A stretch of DNA of 64,000 bases from Comamonas sp. SCN 65-56 (GCF_001724135.1 NZ_MEDS01000001.1:218229-282228); one strand, 5' to 3'; shown: positions 46,599 to 55,361, counted from the stretch's first letter. Made by a program: numbers and translations. The notes: generated by a model not told the origin, from the sequence alone.

Positions 46599-47827
46599 CG
46601 AGACCCCCTTTGAAACCCCTGGACGACGCGCTGGCCGAGCTGCTCGTACATGCCGAGCCGCTGGCGCAGACCGAAACCCTGTCGCTGTTTGATGCCGACC
46701 ACCGCGTGCTGGCGCAGGACGTGGTCTCGCCGCTGCAGGTGCCGCCGCGCGACAACAGTGCGATGGATGGCTACGCGCTGCGCTGTGCCGATGTGGCGCA
46801 GGCAGGCACGCTGCTGCCCGTCTCGCAGCGCATTCCCGCCGGGCATGTGGGTCAGCCGCTCGCCGAGGGCACGGCGGCGCGCATCTTCACCGGCGCGCCG
46901 GTGCCCGAGGGCGCAGACGCCATCGTCATGCAGGAAGACTGCACCGCGCTGGAGGATGGGCGCGTGCAGGTCCATGCCGTGCCCAAGGCAGGCCAGTGGA
47001 TACGCCACAGCGGGGAAGACATCGTGCGCGGCGCCACCGTGCTCACGGCCGGCACCCGCCTGGGCCCGGCGGAGCTCGGCCTGGCCGCCAGCGTCGGCCT
47101 GGCCGAAGTGGCCGTGGCGCGCCGCCCGCGCGTGGCGCTGTTTTCCACCGGTGATGAACTCATCATGCCCGGTACCGTGGCACCCGAGCAGATGCGTGAA
47201 GGCACCATCTACAACAGCAACCGCTATTTCCTGCGCAGCATGCTGCAGCGCCTGGGCTGCGAGGTGCTTGATCTGGGCGTCGTCGAAGACACATTGGCCG
47301 CCACCGTCGCGGCGCTCAGGCGCGCGGCCGCCGAATGCGACGTGATCGTCACCAGCGGCGGCGTCTCCGTGGGTGAGGAAGACCATGTCAAGCCCGCCGT
47401 GCAGCAACTCGGTCAGCTCGATCTGTGGAAGATCGCCATCAAGCCCGGCAAGCCCTTTGCCTATGGCCATGTGCACAGCGGCGCGCGGCGCGCGCATTTC
47501 ATGGGGCTGCCGGGCAATCCGGTGTCCAGCTTCATTACCTTCGTCTGGCTGGTGCGGCCGTTTCTGCTGCGGCTGCAGGGTACGACCGCGATTGCTCCTC
47601 AATCTGTAGCTGCGAGCGCAGGATTCGATTGGGCAAAAGCCGATTCCCGCCGCGAATTCCTGCGCGTGCGCTGGGGCGCTGACGGGCGGCTGGAGCGCTA
47701 TGCCAACCAGAGCTCGGGCGTGCTGACCTCCACCGTCTGGGGCGATGGGGTGGTGGACAACCCCGCTGGCAGCACCATCCGCGCGGGCGATACCGTGCGC
47801 TTCATCCCCTGGGCGGAGCTGCTGTGA
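46595..47827 (+). CDS. moeA: molybdopterin molybdenumtransferase
   Basis: Inserts molybdate into adenylated molybdopterin. 410 residues with the conserved PPRDNSAMDGYALR, IFTGAPVPEGADAIVMQED, FSTGDELI and TSGGVSVGEEDHVK motifs and the C-terminal beta-barrel domain IV. Overlaps mobB upstream and moaD downstream (TGATGG). It serves MsrP, the only molybdoenzyme in the window, and others elsewhere. Confidence 0.96.
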   Translation: MTRPPLKPLDDALAELLVHAEPLAQTETLSLFDADHRVLAQDVVSPLQVPPRDNSAMDGYALRCADVAQAGTLLPVSQRIPAGHVGQPLAEGTAARIFTGAPVPEGADAIVMQEDCTALEDGRVQVHAVPKAGQWIRHSGEDIVRGATVLTAGTRLGPAELGLAASVGLAEVAVARRPRVALFSTGDELIMPGTVAPEQMREGTIYNSNRYFLRSMLQRLGCEVLDLGVVEDTLAATVAALRRAAAECDVIVTSGGVSVGEEDHVKPAVQQLGQLDLWKIAIKPGKPFAYGHVHSGARRAHFMGLPGNPVSSFITFVWLVRPFLLRLQGTTAIAPQSVAASAGFDWAKADSRREFLRVRWGADGRLERYANQSSGVLTSTVWGDGVVDNPAGSTIRAGDTVRFIPWAELL

Positions 47828-48084
47828 TGGCCAAGACCGTGACCGTGCGCTATTTCGCCTCCATCCGCGAGGCCGTGGGGCGCGACAGCGAAGCGCTGAC
47901 CACGCAGTGCGCGACCGTGGGTGCGCTGCGCCAGGAGCTGATCGCCCGCGGCGCGCCCTGGGCCGAATGCCTGGCCGAAGGGCGCGCGGTGCGCATGGCC
48001 GTCAATCAACTGATGGCCAAGGCCGATACGGCGCTGGCCGAGGGCGCCGAGGTGGCGTTTTTCCCGCCGGTCACGGGGGGCTGA
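47827..48084 (+). CDS. moaD: molybdopterin synthase sulfur carrier subunit
   Basis: 85-residue beta-grasp protein ending in the required Gly-Gly (FFPPVTGG), where the thiocarboxylate forms. Contains VRYFASIREAVGRDSE. The ATG overlaps the moeA stop. Its 3' end overlaps the convergent unknown gene by 14 bases, and its partner moaE lies 625 bases further on, past two opposite-strand genes. Confidence 0.93.
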   Translation: MAKTVTVRYFASIREAVGRDSEALTTQCATVGALRQELIARGAPWAECLAEGRAVRMAVNQLMAKADTALAEGAEVAFFPPVTGG

Positions 48085-48397
48085 CGGCGCTGGTGTCCAG
48101 CGGCGGGCTGGGCCAGTTCAGCAGCTCGGCCAGGCGCAGCACCACCCAGCGCGCTTCGTCCGCATGCAGACCGGTGGCCGGCTGGTTCAGCGCGGCGTGA
48201 AAGGCCTGCAGCACACCGGCTTCCGAAGGGGCACCGTGGATCACCTGCAAGGCGCGTTCAACCAGGCTGCTGGCCATGTCCTCGCATAGTTCATAGCGCT
48301 CGCGAACCAGTGCGGGTGGCTCCTGCAGCCGCCCGCGGCGGTCTTGGAACAGTGCCAGAAACGAGGGCGGAACGACGATCTGGTTTTCGTCTTCCAT
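48071..48397 (-). CDS. hypothetical protein, conserved type, between moaD and moaE
   Basis: 108-residue soluble protein with no motif I can name. It begins MEDENQIVVPPSFLALF and is mostly helical by appearance (ALVRERYELCEDMASSLVERAL). Start 48397 chosen over 48454 because the upstream part overlaps the next gene's 3' end. It is the second gene of a two-gene minus-strand unit that divides the molybdopterin synthase genes. Function unknown. Confidence 0.7.
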   Translation of the reverse strand: MEDENQIVVPPSFLALFQDRRGRLQEPPALVRERYELCEDMASSLVERALQVIHGAPSEAGVLQAFHAALNQPATGLHADEARWVVLRLAELLNWPSPPLDTSAVSPP

Positions 48398-48401
48398 CGG
48401 C

Positions 48402-48656
48402 TCAGTCGGGCGTGAAGCGCTTTTCAAAGCGCAGGCGGTCGGTTTCCAGTTCAAAGCTCACCAGTTGTCCCATCTTGCCATCGGCAATCCGGTGCGCGGC
48501 AAACAGGCTGGTGCGACCCGCAAGCTCCATGCTTGGCAGGTCGATGATCGCGTAGGGGTGGGGCACGAAGAGGTGAAATTCAAACACCGTGCGGTGCGCG
48601 CTTTGCGGCGACGGGTAGAGCGTGTAGCCGTGAGCGGTGAAGGCGAGGGTGGCCAT
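48402..48656 (-). CDS. small hypothetical protein upstream of the 108-residue gene
   Basis: 84-residue protein, MATLAFTAHGYTLYPSPQS start, with beta-rich character (TVFEFHLFVPHPYAIIDLPSM) and no recognisable domain, signal peptide or membrane segment. It ends four bases before the start of the following minus-strand gene, so the two are likely co-transcribed. It is divergent from moaE with 53 bases between. Function unknown. Confidence 0.65.
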   Translation of the reverse strand: MATLAFTAHGYTLYPSPQSAHRTVFEFHLFVPHPYAIIDLPSMELAGRTSLFAAHRIADGKMGQLVSFELETDRLRFEKRFTPD

Positions 48657-48709
48657 CGGTGGGGAGCAGTACAGTAGGCGCTTCACTGTAGCAAAACGAC
48701 GACGGGTTC

Positions 48710-49183
48710 ATGGCCAGCGAGATTTCCATCCAGACCGAGGATTTCGATGTATCGGACGAGGTCGCCCGCCTGCGCGCCCAGGATGCGCGCGTGGGCGCGG
48801 TCTGCTGCTTCGTCGGCACGGTGCGCGATCGCAGCGGCAGTGGCCAGGTGAGCGCGATGGAGCTGGAGCATTACCCCGGCATGACGGAAAAATCCATCGC
48901 CGCGATGATTGACGAGGCGCGCCGGCGCTTTGACTTCTACGGCGTGCGCGTGATCCACCGCGTGGGGCTGTTGCAGCCCGAGGACCAGATCGTGCTGGTC
49001 GCCGTTACCAGCGCGCACCGTGGCGAGAGCTTTCAGGCCTGCGAATTCCTGATGGATTACCTCAAGACTCAGGCGCCGTTCTGGAAGAAGGAAGAAACGC
49101 CTGAGGGCAGCCGCTGGGTGGATGCGCGCGAGAGTGACGATGCGGCGCTGGCCCGCTGGGGCATCGTTGCCAGCAACGCGTAA
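48710..49183 (+). CDS. moaE: molybdopterin synthase catalytic subunit
   Basis: 157-residue large subunit that transfers sulfur from MoaD thiocarboxylate to precursor Z. Conserved ALEHYPGMTEK-type motif seen as ELEHYPGMTEK, HRVGLLQPEDQIVLVAV, and the catalytic lysines in WKKEE. It lies on the plus strand after the two minus-strand unknown genes. Confidence 0.95.
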   Translation: MASEISIQTEDFDVSDEVARLRAQDARVGAVCCFVGTVRDRSGSGQVSAMELEHYPGMTEKSIAAMIDEARRRFDFYGVRVIHRVGLLQPEDQIVLVAVTSAHRGESFQACEFLMDYLKTQAPFWKKEETPEGSRWVDARESDDAALARWGIVASNA

Positions 49184-49187
49184 TGCC

Positions 49188-50158
49188 TCAGCGGCGCACC
49201 GATACCTTGTCGCTGTAGACGGTGCTGATCTGGCCGTTGATCGCCACGCGCAGCGCGCCGCGTTCGTCGATGCCGCAGCCCGTGCCGTGCTGTGCACCTT
49301 GCGCGCCGTGCAGGGTGAGCGGCTGCCCATGCAGGCAGTCCAGCCGAATGCCGCCAGGCCCTCGCGCTCAAAGCGCAGCAGGCCGGCACGCAGATGCTCG
49401 ATCAGCCGCGCCGCCAGCAGGTTGCGATCGGGCAGTGCGCCGCCGCACTGGCGCGCCAGCGCTGTCGCAGGCTGATCGAGCTGCGCCAGTAGCCCGGGCG
49501 CCAGGCGCAGGTTCAAGCCCAGGCCCACACGCGCGATGCAGGGGCCGTCGTACTCGCCATCGACCTCGATCAGGATGCCCGCAAGCTTTTGGCTCCCCAC
49601 CACCAGGTCGTTGGGCCATTTGAGCCGCAGATCGGGCGCGGTGGCGATACTTTGAATCGCCTGCGCCGTGCAGACGCCCATGGCGATCGAAAGGCCCGTC
49701 AGCGCCGACGGCCCACTCTCAAAGCGCTTCACAATGGAGAGCATGATGCCCATGCCCGGCGGGCATTGCCAGCCGCGACCGCGCCGTCCGCGCCCTGCGC
49801 TCTGGGTTTCCGCCAGCACGGCTGTCAGGTCGGGCACATCGGCCGTGAGGCGTGCCAGTTCGTTCTGGGTGGAATCAAGCTCCCAATGCACCTGTACCGG
49901 CGCCTGCACGAATCCTGGCGACGCGGTCGAAAGGGCGGTGGTGATGGCCTGCGCATCCAGCAGCGCCACGGCCCAGGGCAAGCGATAGCCCGAACCCGTG
50001 CGCGCCTCAATCGGCAGGCCGAGCGCGCGCAGCGCTGCAATCTGCTTCCAGATCGCTGCGCGGGTGACGCCCAGCTGCTCGGCCAATGCCTCGCCCGATA
50101 CCGCCTCGCCCTTGGACAGGCGGTGCAGCAGACCTTGTGCGGAAAGCCCTGGTTTCAT
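49188..50158 (-). pseudogene. birA: biotin--[acetyl-CoA carboxylase] ligase / repressor BirA, frameshifted
   Basis: BirA attaches biotin to carboxylase carrier proteins and represses biotin genes. The N-terminal winged helix is present (LLHRLSKGEAVSGEALAEQLG, i.e. VTRAAIWKQI recognition helix), followed by the ligase domain with the biotinyl-AMP loop SAGRGRRGRGW and KWPNDLVV. After FEREGLAAF (about 49347) the frame shifts: the normal C-terminal domain (LDCLHGQPLTLHGAQG ... STVYSDKVSVRR, stop at 49190) is in another frame, while the actual frame runs on to 48683 antisense to moaE. One missing base explains it. The ligase core is intact, so activity may be partly kept, or this is a sequencing error. 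Confidence 0.88.
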
Positions 50159-50226
50159 GGCGTGAGTGTGCCTCAGGTGGCACGCCGGGCGTTCGGGCCC
50201 ACGGAGAGGAGATTGGCAGTGAACCG

Positions 50227-50250
50227 TAAACTTAATTTTATGGTTTAAAG
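50227..50250. promoter_or_regulatory. candidate BirA operator between birA and bioY
   Basis: TAAAC (50227-50231) and GTTTA (50243-50247) are inverted around an 11-base AT-rich spacer, directly upstream of the bioY -35 box. Consensus BirA sites have related half-sites (GTAAACC / GGTTTAC) but usually wider spacing, so the call is tentative. Confidence 0.4.
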
Positions 50251-50279
50251 TTGACAGCGCGGTGTGCCTCCTGGATACT
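50251..50279 (+). promoter_or_regulatory. sigma-70 promoter of bioY
   Basis: TTGACA (50251-50256), 17-base spacer, GATACT (50274-50279). It is 70 bases before the bioY ATG and abuts the candidate operator. Confidence 0.6.
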
Positions 50280-50348
50280 TCGCTGCTGTTGGTTGCTGCA
50301 GCCTCGTGGCCGCGGCGATCTGGACCCACTATTTTTTCGGAACTACTC

Positions 50349-50921
50349 ATGTCCCAGTCCGCTTCTCTTGCCTTGCCTTCGTCCCGCTCTGCGTCGCTGC
50401 CGCGGCAGTTCCTGATGGTGCTGGGTGGCACGGCGGTGCTGACTGCTTCATCCTACGTCAGTATCCCGTTGCAGCCCGTGCCGGTGTCGATGCAGACCTT
50501 GGCAGTGTTGCTGATCGGGGCGCTCTACGGCTGGCGCCTGGGCGGCATCACGGTACTGGCATGGCTGCTTCAGGCGCTGGCTGGCTTGCCGGTGCTCGCC
50601 GGTGGCGCCGGGGGGCTGGCGCCCTTCATGGGCAAGACGGCAGGGTATCTGTTCGCCTTCCCCGTGGGCGCGATGCTCATGGGCTGGCTGGCCGCACGCG
50701 GCTGGGATGGTGCAAAGCCGGTGCGCGCCTTCCTGGCGATGTTCCTGTGCACCACGCTGATCCTGCTGACGGGCGGCGCCTGGCTGGGCATGCTGATCGG
50801 CATGGACAAGGGCTGGCAGTTCGGCGTGCTGCCCTTCCTGCTGGGTGATGTGGTCAAGTCCGCTCTGGGCGCCGCCACGCTGGCGCTGTGGCACGAGGTG
50901 CGCCGCCGCCGCAGCGCGTGA
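50349..50921 (+). CDS. bioY: biotin transporter BioY
   Basis: Substrate-binding S component for biotin uptake, 190 residues with about six membrane segments. Family motifs: VSIPLQPVPVSMQTLAVLLIGAL (as VPVSMQTLAVLL), GGAGGLAPFMGKTAGYLFAFP and the terminal GDVVKSALGA. It is divergent from birA, consistent with BirA-controlled biotin uptake. No BioM/BioN genes are adjacent, so it would work alone or with a shared energy module. Confidence 0.93.
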   Translation: MSQSASLALPSSRSASLPRQFLMVLGGTAVLTASSYVSIPLQPVPVSMQTLAVLLIGALYGWRLGGITVLAWLLQALAGLPVLAGGAGGLAPFMGKTAGYLFAFPVGAMLMGWLAARGWDGAKPVRAFLAMFLCTTLILLTGGAWLGMLIGMDKGWQFGVLPFLLGDVVKSALGAATLALWHEVRRRRSA

Positions 50922-51355
50922 CCATCACCCTGCGCGCACACCATCTGTTGTGCGTGCTGACGTACTCGGGCAAGGGCTACAGCCCGGCGTTCGTCACTAA
51001 TTTTGATAGCGCGGTGCGCAGGCTGCAGGCCGGCGAAGCGTTGGAACTTGTCACAGGCCCCGACACCCTCTGCGCGCCACTGTGTGCAGAAGAGGGTGAT
51101 GGCGCCCACTGCCATGGCGCCAGCGTGCAGCAGCGCGACCGACGCGCGCTGCGGGATCTCACGCCCTTGCTGGGGGCTCTTGGCAGCGGCAGCCCTCTGG
51201 TGCTGGATGCGGCGCGGGTCGCCCGCCTGCGCTCTGCCTTTGCGCGGGACACGATCCGCAGCGCCTGTACCGACTGCCCCTGGCACGCGATGTGCACCCA
51301 TGTGGCCGCAAACGACTATGTCGGGGCGATGTTGCACCAGCGACTTTCAACATAG
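50918..51355 (+). CDS. DUF1284 domain protein, cysteine-rich
   Basis: 145-residue protein of the DUF1284 family; start GTG overlapping the bioY stop (GTGA). Conserved RAHHLLCVLTYSGKGYSPAF near the N-terminus and cysteine clusters CAPLC...C and CTDCPWHAMC, suggesting a metal or iron-sulfur site. The family has no established function. Probably co-transcribed with bioY. Confidence 0.8.
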   Translation: MTITLRAHHLLCVLTYSGKGYSPAFVTNFDSAVRRLQAGEALELVTGPDTLCAPLCAEEGDGAHCHGASVQQRDRRALRDLTPLLGALGSGSPLVLDAARVARLRSAFARDTIRSACTDCPWHAMCTHVAANDYVGAMLHQRLST

Positions 51356-51756
51356 TTGCCCGCTTTTTGAATCCTTGCTGGCACTCGCCTGAGTGAACGT
51401 GAGGCGTCTGGCCCAAGGCCTGTGCCGCGACCGGCCGATCGCCAGCGGCGTGTGCCTGCAGCCGTCGGTCGATTTCAGCGGGAGAGCCGACTTCATCGCC
51501 ACGGCGGGCTCGAGCCGCGGATTCTGGCCCGCGCCACCCCACCCACCTCCAAGATCAAGCAGTCTGCTTTGAGACCGCCCGACCAATTGCTGCACTGCAG
51601 CAGTTTCAATATTGCGAATCAAAGTCGCAGTTTTGGTATTTACGCTCTGTTTTTGACCTAGAACAATAGTCGACAGGCAAGTGAGGTGTTCGGTATTCCC
51701 ACTGGATGAAGCGCTTGTCCCGGCATTGGATGCCGGAATAAAACCCAGGAGACAAA
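51356..51756. other. 401-base intergenic region upstream of the aniline dioxygenase cluster
   Basis: No supported gene. The first 200 bases are GC-rich with no conserved reading frame that I recognise; bases 51580-51740 are more AT-rich and probably hold the tdnQ promoter. One inverted repeat is noted separately. A GGAGAC ribosome site precedes the tdnQ ATG. Confidence 0.6.
51613..51629. promoter_or_regulatory. inverted repeat TGCGA-N7-TCGCA, candidate LysR-type operator for tdn
   Basis: Perfect five-base arms separated by seven bases, 128 bases upstream of tdnQ. Arm spacing is like LysR-type sites (arms around N7), although the strict T-N11-A pattern is absent. TdnR, encoded at the end of the cluster, is the likely binder. 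Confidence 0.4.
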
Positions 51757-53238
51757 ATGAGCAAGAAATTCATTGAATTGCATGGACTATGGTCTGATGC
51801 CCAAAAGGCAGCGGCAGCCGAGGTATTGCAACAGATCGAAAAGGCGGGCCTGCAGATGGTGCGCCTGTCCTGGCCGGATCAATATGGCCTGCTGCGCGGG
51901 AAAATGTTGTCGGTAGCTGCGCTCAAGTCGGCCTTTGCCAGCGGTTCCGAAATCACGATGGCGCCGTTCTTCTTCGACACCGCCAGCGCCATCGTCTTCA
52001 ACCCCTTTTCCGCTGATGGTGGCCTCGGCAATGCCGAACTGGCGGGCAGCCCGAACGTGGTGATGGTGCCGGATCCGGGCACTTTTCGCATCCTGCCCTG
52101 GGCGGATCGCACCGGCTGGATGCTGGCCGACCTGTACATGACGAGCGGGCGTCCATTCGCGCTGAGCCCGCGCACCATTCTCAAGAAGGCGCTGGGCGAG
52201 CTGCAGGAACTGGGCTACGACTACCAGGCAGGCCTGGAGGTGGAGTGGTATCTGACCCGTATTGTTGATCCCTGCCTTGAGCCCGAAACCCTGGGCGGCC
52301 CTGGCACGCCAGCGGCGCCTCCCAAGGTGATGCCCGTGGCCAAGGGCTATTCCTACCTGCTGGAAAACCACCTGGACGAGGTCGAGCCCATCATGGCCGA
52401 GGTGCGCCAACACTTGCTGGCCTTGGGCTTGCCGCTGCGCAGCATCGAGGACGAGTGGGCGCCAAGCCAGATGGAAACCACATTTGACGTCATGAACGGC
52501 TTGGACGTGGCGGACGCCATGGTGCTGTTTCGCAATGCGGTCAAGCAGATCTGCCGCCGCCGTGGGTATCTCGCGACCTTTATGTGCAAACCCGCCATCC
52601 CAGGGTTCTACTCCTCGGGTTGGCACCTGCACCAGTCGCTCAGCGCACGCGACAGTGGTGCCAACGCCTTCATCCCGGTGCAGCCGGGCGAGCCGCTGTC
52701 GGCGCTGGGCCGGGCCTATGTGGGCGGCCTGCTGGAGCATGCCTGCGCGGCGTCGAGCTTCACTACTCCCACGATCAATGGCTACCGCCGTCGCCGTCCG
52801 TACTCGCTGGCGCCTGATCGCGTGAGCTGGGCCAAGGACAACCGTGCGGCGCTGGCGCGTGTGATCTCTGCACCAGGCGATTCGGCCAGCCGGGTTGAAA
52901 ACCGCGTCGGCGAGCCGGCCGCCAACCCCTATCTGTACCTCGCATCACAGGTGTTTTCGGGTATTGACGGCATTCGCCGCCAGCTTGATCCGGGGCCGCT
53001 GCAGGAGACGCCGTACGCCGCCGATGTACCCATCCTGCCGCATAACCTGGCCGAGGCGTTGGATGTACTGGAATCCTCGGCATTTTTCCGCACGACATTC
53101 GGTGATGAGTTCATCCGCTATTGGCTGCATCTGCGCCGCAGCGAATGGGCCCGTTTCTCGGCTGCCGAGGGGCAGGTGGATTTTGCCGGTGACACGGTAA
53201 CCGATTGGGAGCACCGCGAATACTTCGAATTGTTCTGA
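51757..53238 (+). CDS. tdnQ: glutamine synthetase-like gamma-glutamylanilide synthase
   Basis: First enzyme of aniline degradation in the TdnQ/AtdA1 family: ATP-dependent ligation of L-glutamate to aniline, giving gamma-glutamylanilide. 493 residues with a glutamine synthetase fold: SGWHLHQSL (ATP/metal His), KDNRAALARVI and the glutamate-binding ENRVGEPAANPYLYLASQV. An N-terminal WPDQYGLLRGKM segment is typical of GS type III-like relatives. The assignment to aniline rests on the following GATase, Rieske dioxygenase pair, reductase and LysR genes in the known tdnQTA1A2BR order. The exact amine (aniline, toluidine, chloroaniline) is not decided by sequence. Confidence 0.9.
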   Translation: MSKKFIELHGLWSDAQKAAAAEVLQQIEKAGLQMVRLSWPDQYGLLRGKMLSVAALKSAFASGSEITMAPFFFDTASAIVFNPFSADGGLGNAELAGSPNVVMVPDPGTFRILPWADRTGWMLADLYMTSGRPFALSPRTILKKALGELQELGYDYQAGLEVEWYLTRIVDPCLEPETLGGPGTPAAPPKVMPVAKGYSYLLENHLDEVEPIMAEVRQHLLALGLPLRSIEDEWAPSQMETTFDVMNGLDVADAMVLFRNAVKQICRRRGYLATFMCKPAIPGFYSSGWHLHQSLSARDSGANAFIPVQPGEPLSALGRAYVGGLLEHACAASSFTTPTINGYRRRRPYSLAPDRVSWAKDNRAALARVISAPGDSASRVENRVGEPAANPYLYLASQVFSGIDGIRRQLDPGPLQETPYAADVPILPHNLAEALDVLESSAFFRTTFGDEFIRYWLHLRRSEWARFSAAEGQVDFAGDTVTDWEHREYFELF

Positions 53239-53247
53239 CACGACGAC

Positions 53248-54018
53248 ATGAAAAAATATGCTGTGATCTGGTGCGCTGATGCCCCAGGGGACGAAGAATG
53301 GCAGGGAAAAATTATCTCGACCTTCGGCAGGAAAGACGAACAATGGGACGTCCTCCACCCTGCTCGAGATAATTTTCTTGAACAGGCCGCTGGTTATGCG
53401 GGCTACGTGATCAGCGGCAGCCCTCAGTCGGTGGTTGACGATGCGCAGACGCCGCTGGTGCGCAATTTGATCGCCTTCCTGCAGGCGCAGGCGCAGCGCG
53501 GCGACGCCCCGGTGGTCGGTTTGTGCTTCGGCTCCCAGGCCATTGCCGCCGCACTGGGCGGGCAGGTCGGGAAGAACCCCTCCGGCCGCTTCAAGCTCGG
53601 CGTGGACCAGTTGCAATGGGGCGCGCAGGCGCAGGCTTTGATCGGCGCCCAGGGCGGCGGCGGCCCGACGTCCCTGGTGCAGAGCCACGGGGAATGCGTA
53701 ACCCGCTTGCCGTCTGAGGCCGTTGCCTTGGCGTCCTCGGCAACCATTGCGCACGAGGTCTTTCTGGTGGACGGGCGGTTCCTGGGGATCCAGGGGCACC
53801 CCGAGGTGGACCGGCGCTTTCTGCAAGAGAAGTTCATGGCTTACCACCGGGCCCTGTTCGACGATGAGCAATGGGTGTGCGTGCAGGAAGAGTCGCGGCA
53901 GCCCCTGGATGCCGACCGCGTGATTGCGCTCGGGCGACGCCTGCTGGATGCAGGCAGGCTGCCTACGGCTGCCACCGCACTGGACGCTCGGCCATCGACA
54001 CAAGGAATAGCCCCATGA
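53248..54018 (+). CDS. tdnT: glutamine amidotransferase-like gamma-glutamylanilide hydrolase
   Basis: Class I GATase-like protein of the TdnT/AtdA2 type, 256 residues. It is thought to hydrolyse gamma-glutamylanilide back to aniline and glutamate, limiting build-up of the toxic conjugate. The nucleophile elbow is VVGLCFGSQAIA (Cys about 92), and the His/Glu pair appears as IQGHPEVDRRF. It starts nine bases after tdnQ and overlaps tdnA1 by four bases. Confidence 0.88.
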   Translation: MKKYAVIWCADAPGDEEWQGKIISTFGRKDEQWDVLHPARDNFLEQAAGYAGYVISGSPQSVVDDAQTPLVRNLIAFLQAQAQRGDAPVVGLCFGSQAIAAALGGQVGKNPSGRFKLGVDQLQWGAQAQALIGAQGGGGPTSLVQSHGECVTRLPSEAVALASSATIAHEVFLVDGRFLGIQGHPEVDRRFLQEKFMAYHRALFDDEQWVCVQEESRQPLDADRVIALGRRLLDAGRLPTAATALDARPSTQGIAP

Positions 54019-55361
54019 CGAATACCGCAAGAATTTCGCTCCTCCCGCACGAACCGTTGGTCTCGGGTGCCTGGGATGATCTGGTACAGGAAGACCGTGT
54101 GCACCGCCGCGTCTATACCGACCAGGACATCTTCGCGCGTGAAATGAACAATATCTTTGCCGCCACCTGGGTCTATCTGGCCCACGAAAGCGAGATACCG
54201 GAGCCCAATGATTTCAAGCTGGCCTGGATCGGCGTGCGCGAGGTCATCGTCGCGCGCGACGAAGATGGTGCCGTGCGCGTGTTCTCCAATCGCTGCTCGC
54301 ACCGCGGCGCCAGCGTCTGCCGCGAGCACCGGGGTAACGCTGCGGACTTCACCTGCCCCTACCACGGTTGGCGCTTCGACAACCGCGGCCAGCTCTTCGG
54401 CGTTCCGGGCAAGAACGCCTACGGTCCCGACTTCAAGTCGCGCGACATGCATCTGGCGCGGCCGGCGCAGGTCGATTCCTACAAGGGCTTCGTGTTTGCG
54501 ACGCTCAATCCCGATGCGCCGCCACTGGTGCAGCATTTAGGCAACGCGGCGCACTACCTGGACGCTTGGATCGAGCACAACGGTGGGCCCCGGCATTTGT
54601 GTTTGGCCGGTGCGCAACGCTTTCGGCTGGCGTGCAATTGGAAGCTGGTGTGGGACAACGCAGGGGACGGCTACCACGTGCCGTTTTCGCACCAATCGCT
54701 CCTTGTGATGACCAATGAGCGCTACGGCGGCGGTGATATGGCCTATTTTGCCGATGCCGACCGCTCCAGGATGACCAGCAGCGCGCTGGACAGCGGGCAC
54801 ACCGTGATCGACCAGCGCCCGGAAATGCACGGCGAATCGGCCTGGCGCCAGCAGCGCCCGCAGCCGGGACGCGAGCCCTACGAAGACCATGTGGCCGCCA
54901 CCTATGGTGAGCGGGCGCAGCGTGTGCTGGACACCACGGTAGGCGCGGGCATGAATCTCAATATCTTTCCCAACCTGGCGCTGATTGGCAACCAGGTGCA
55001 GGTGATCCAGCCACTGGCCGTCGCCGCCACGGGTGTGCACTGGTACGCGACGCAACGCCGCGACGCCGACGCAGAAGTGAACACCATGCGCTTGCGTACC
55101 CAAGAAGATTTTCCGGTCATGGGCGAGATGGACGATGCGGCCAACTTCGAGGAGTGCCAGCGCGGCCTGACCAATAGCCCCGAGGATGAATGGGTGGACA
55201 TGAGCCGGCACTACGAGACCGGCAGGGATGTGCCAGCCGAGGATGGCATCGTCCGCGGACCGGTGACCACAGACTTGCACATGCGCAACTATTACGCACA
55301 GTGGAAGTGCCTGATGAAGGCCGAGCCCACGCTGCGCGTGGACAAGGGGAGGCTGGCATGA
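54015..55361 (+). CDS. tdnA1: aniline dioxygenase large (alpha) subunit, Rieske oxygenase
   Basis: Catalytic oxygenase subunit, 448 residues. The Rieske 2Fe-2S centre is Cys94-x-His96 (CSHRGAS) and Cys114-x2-His117 (CPYHGW). The mononuclear iron site is in DNAGDGYHVPFSH: bridging Asp218, ligands His221 and His226. With the small subunit and reductase it oxidises the glutamyl-conjugated amine to catechol. The start at 54015 overlaps the tdnT stop; the frame upstream is only a shadow. Overlaps tdnA2 by four bases. Confidence 0.93.
   Translation: MTNTARISLLPHEPLVSGAWDDLVQEDRVHRRVYTDQDIFAREMNNIFAATWVYLAHESEIPEPNDFKLAWIGVREVIVARDEDGAVRVFSNRCSHRGASVCREHRGNAADFTCPYHGWRFDNRGQLFGVPGKNAYGPDFKSRDMHLARPAQVDSYKGFVFATLNPDAPPLVQHLGNAAHYLDAWIEHNGGPRHLCLAGAQRFRLACNWKLVWDNAGDGYHVPFSHQSLLVMTNERYGGGDMAYFADADRSRMTSSALDSGHTVIDQRPEMHGESAWRQQRPQPGREPYEDHVAATYGERAQRVLDTTVGAGMNLNIFPNLALIGNQVQVIQPLAVAATGVHWYATQRRDADAEVNTMRLRTQEDFPVMGEMDDAANFEECQRGLTNSPEDEWVDMSRHYETGRDVPAEDGIVRGPVTTDLHMRNYYAQWKCLMKAEPTLRVDKGRLA

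Noticed and set aside
47589..47640. Possible dispersed-repeat fragment inside moeA (GTAGCTGCGAGCGC)
   Set aside because: The encoded segment (PQSVAASAGFDW) aligns in length with ordinary MoeA proteins, so no insertion is needed to explain it.
51360..51560. Short open frames in the region before tdnQ
   Set aside because: No start with ribosome site, no domain and no resemblance to a known protein; treated as intergenic.
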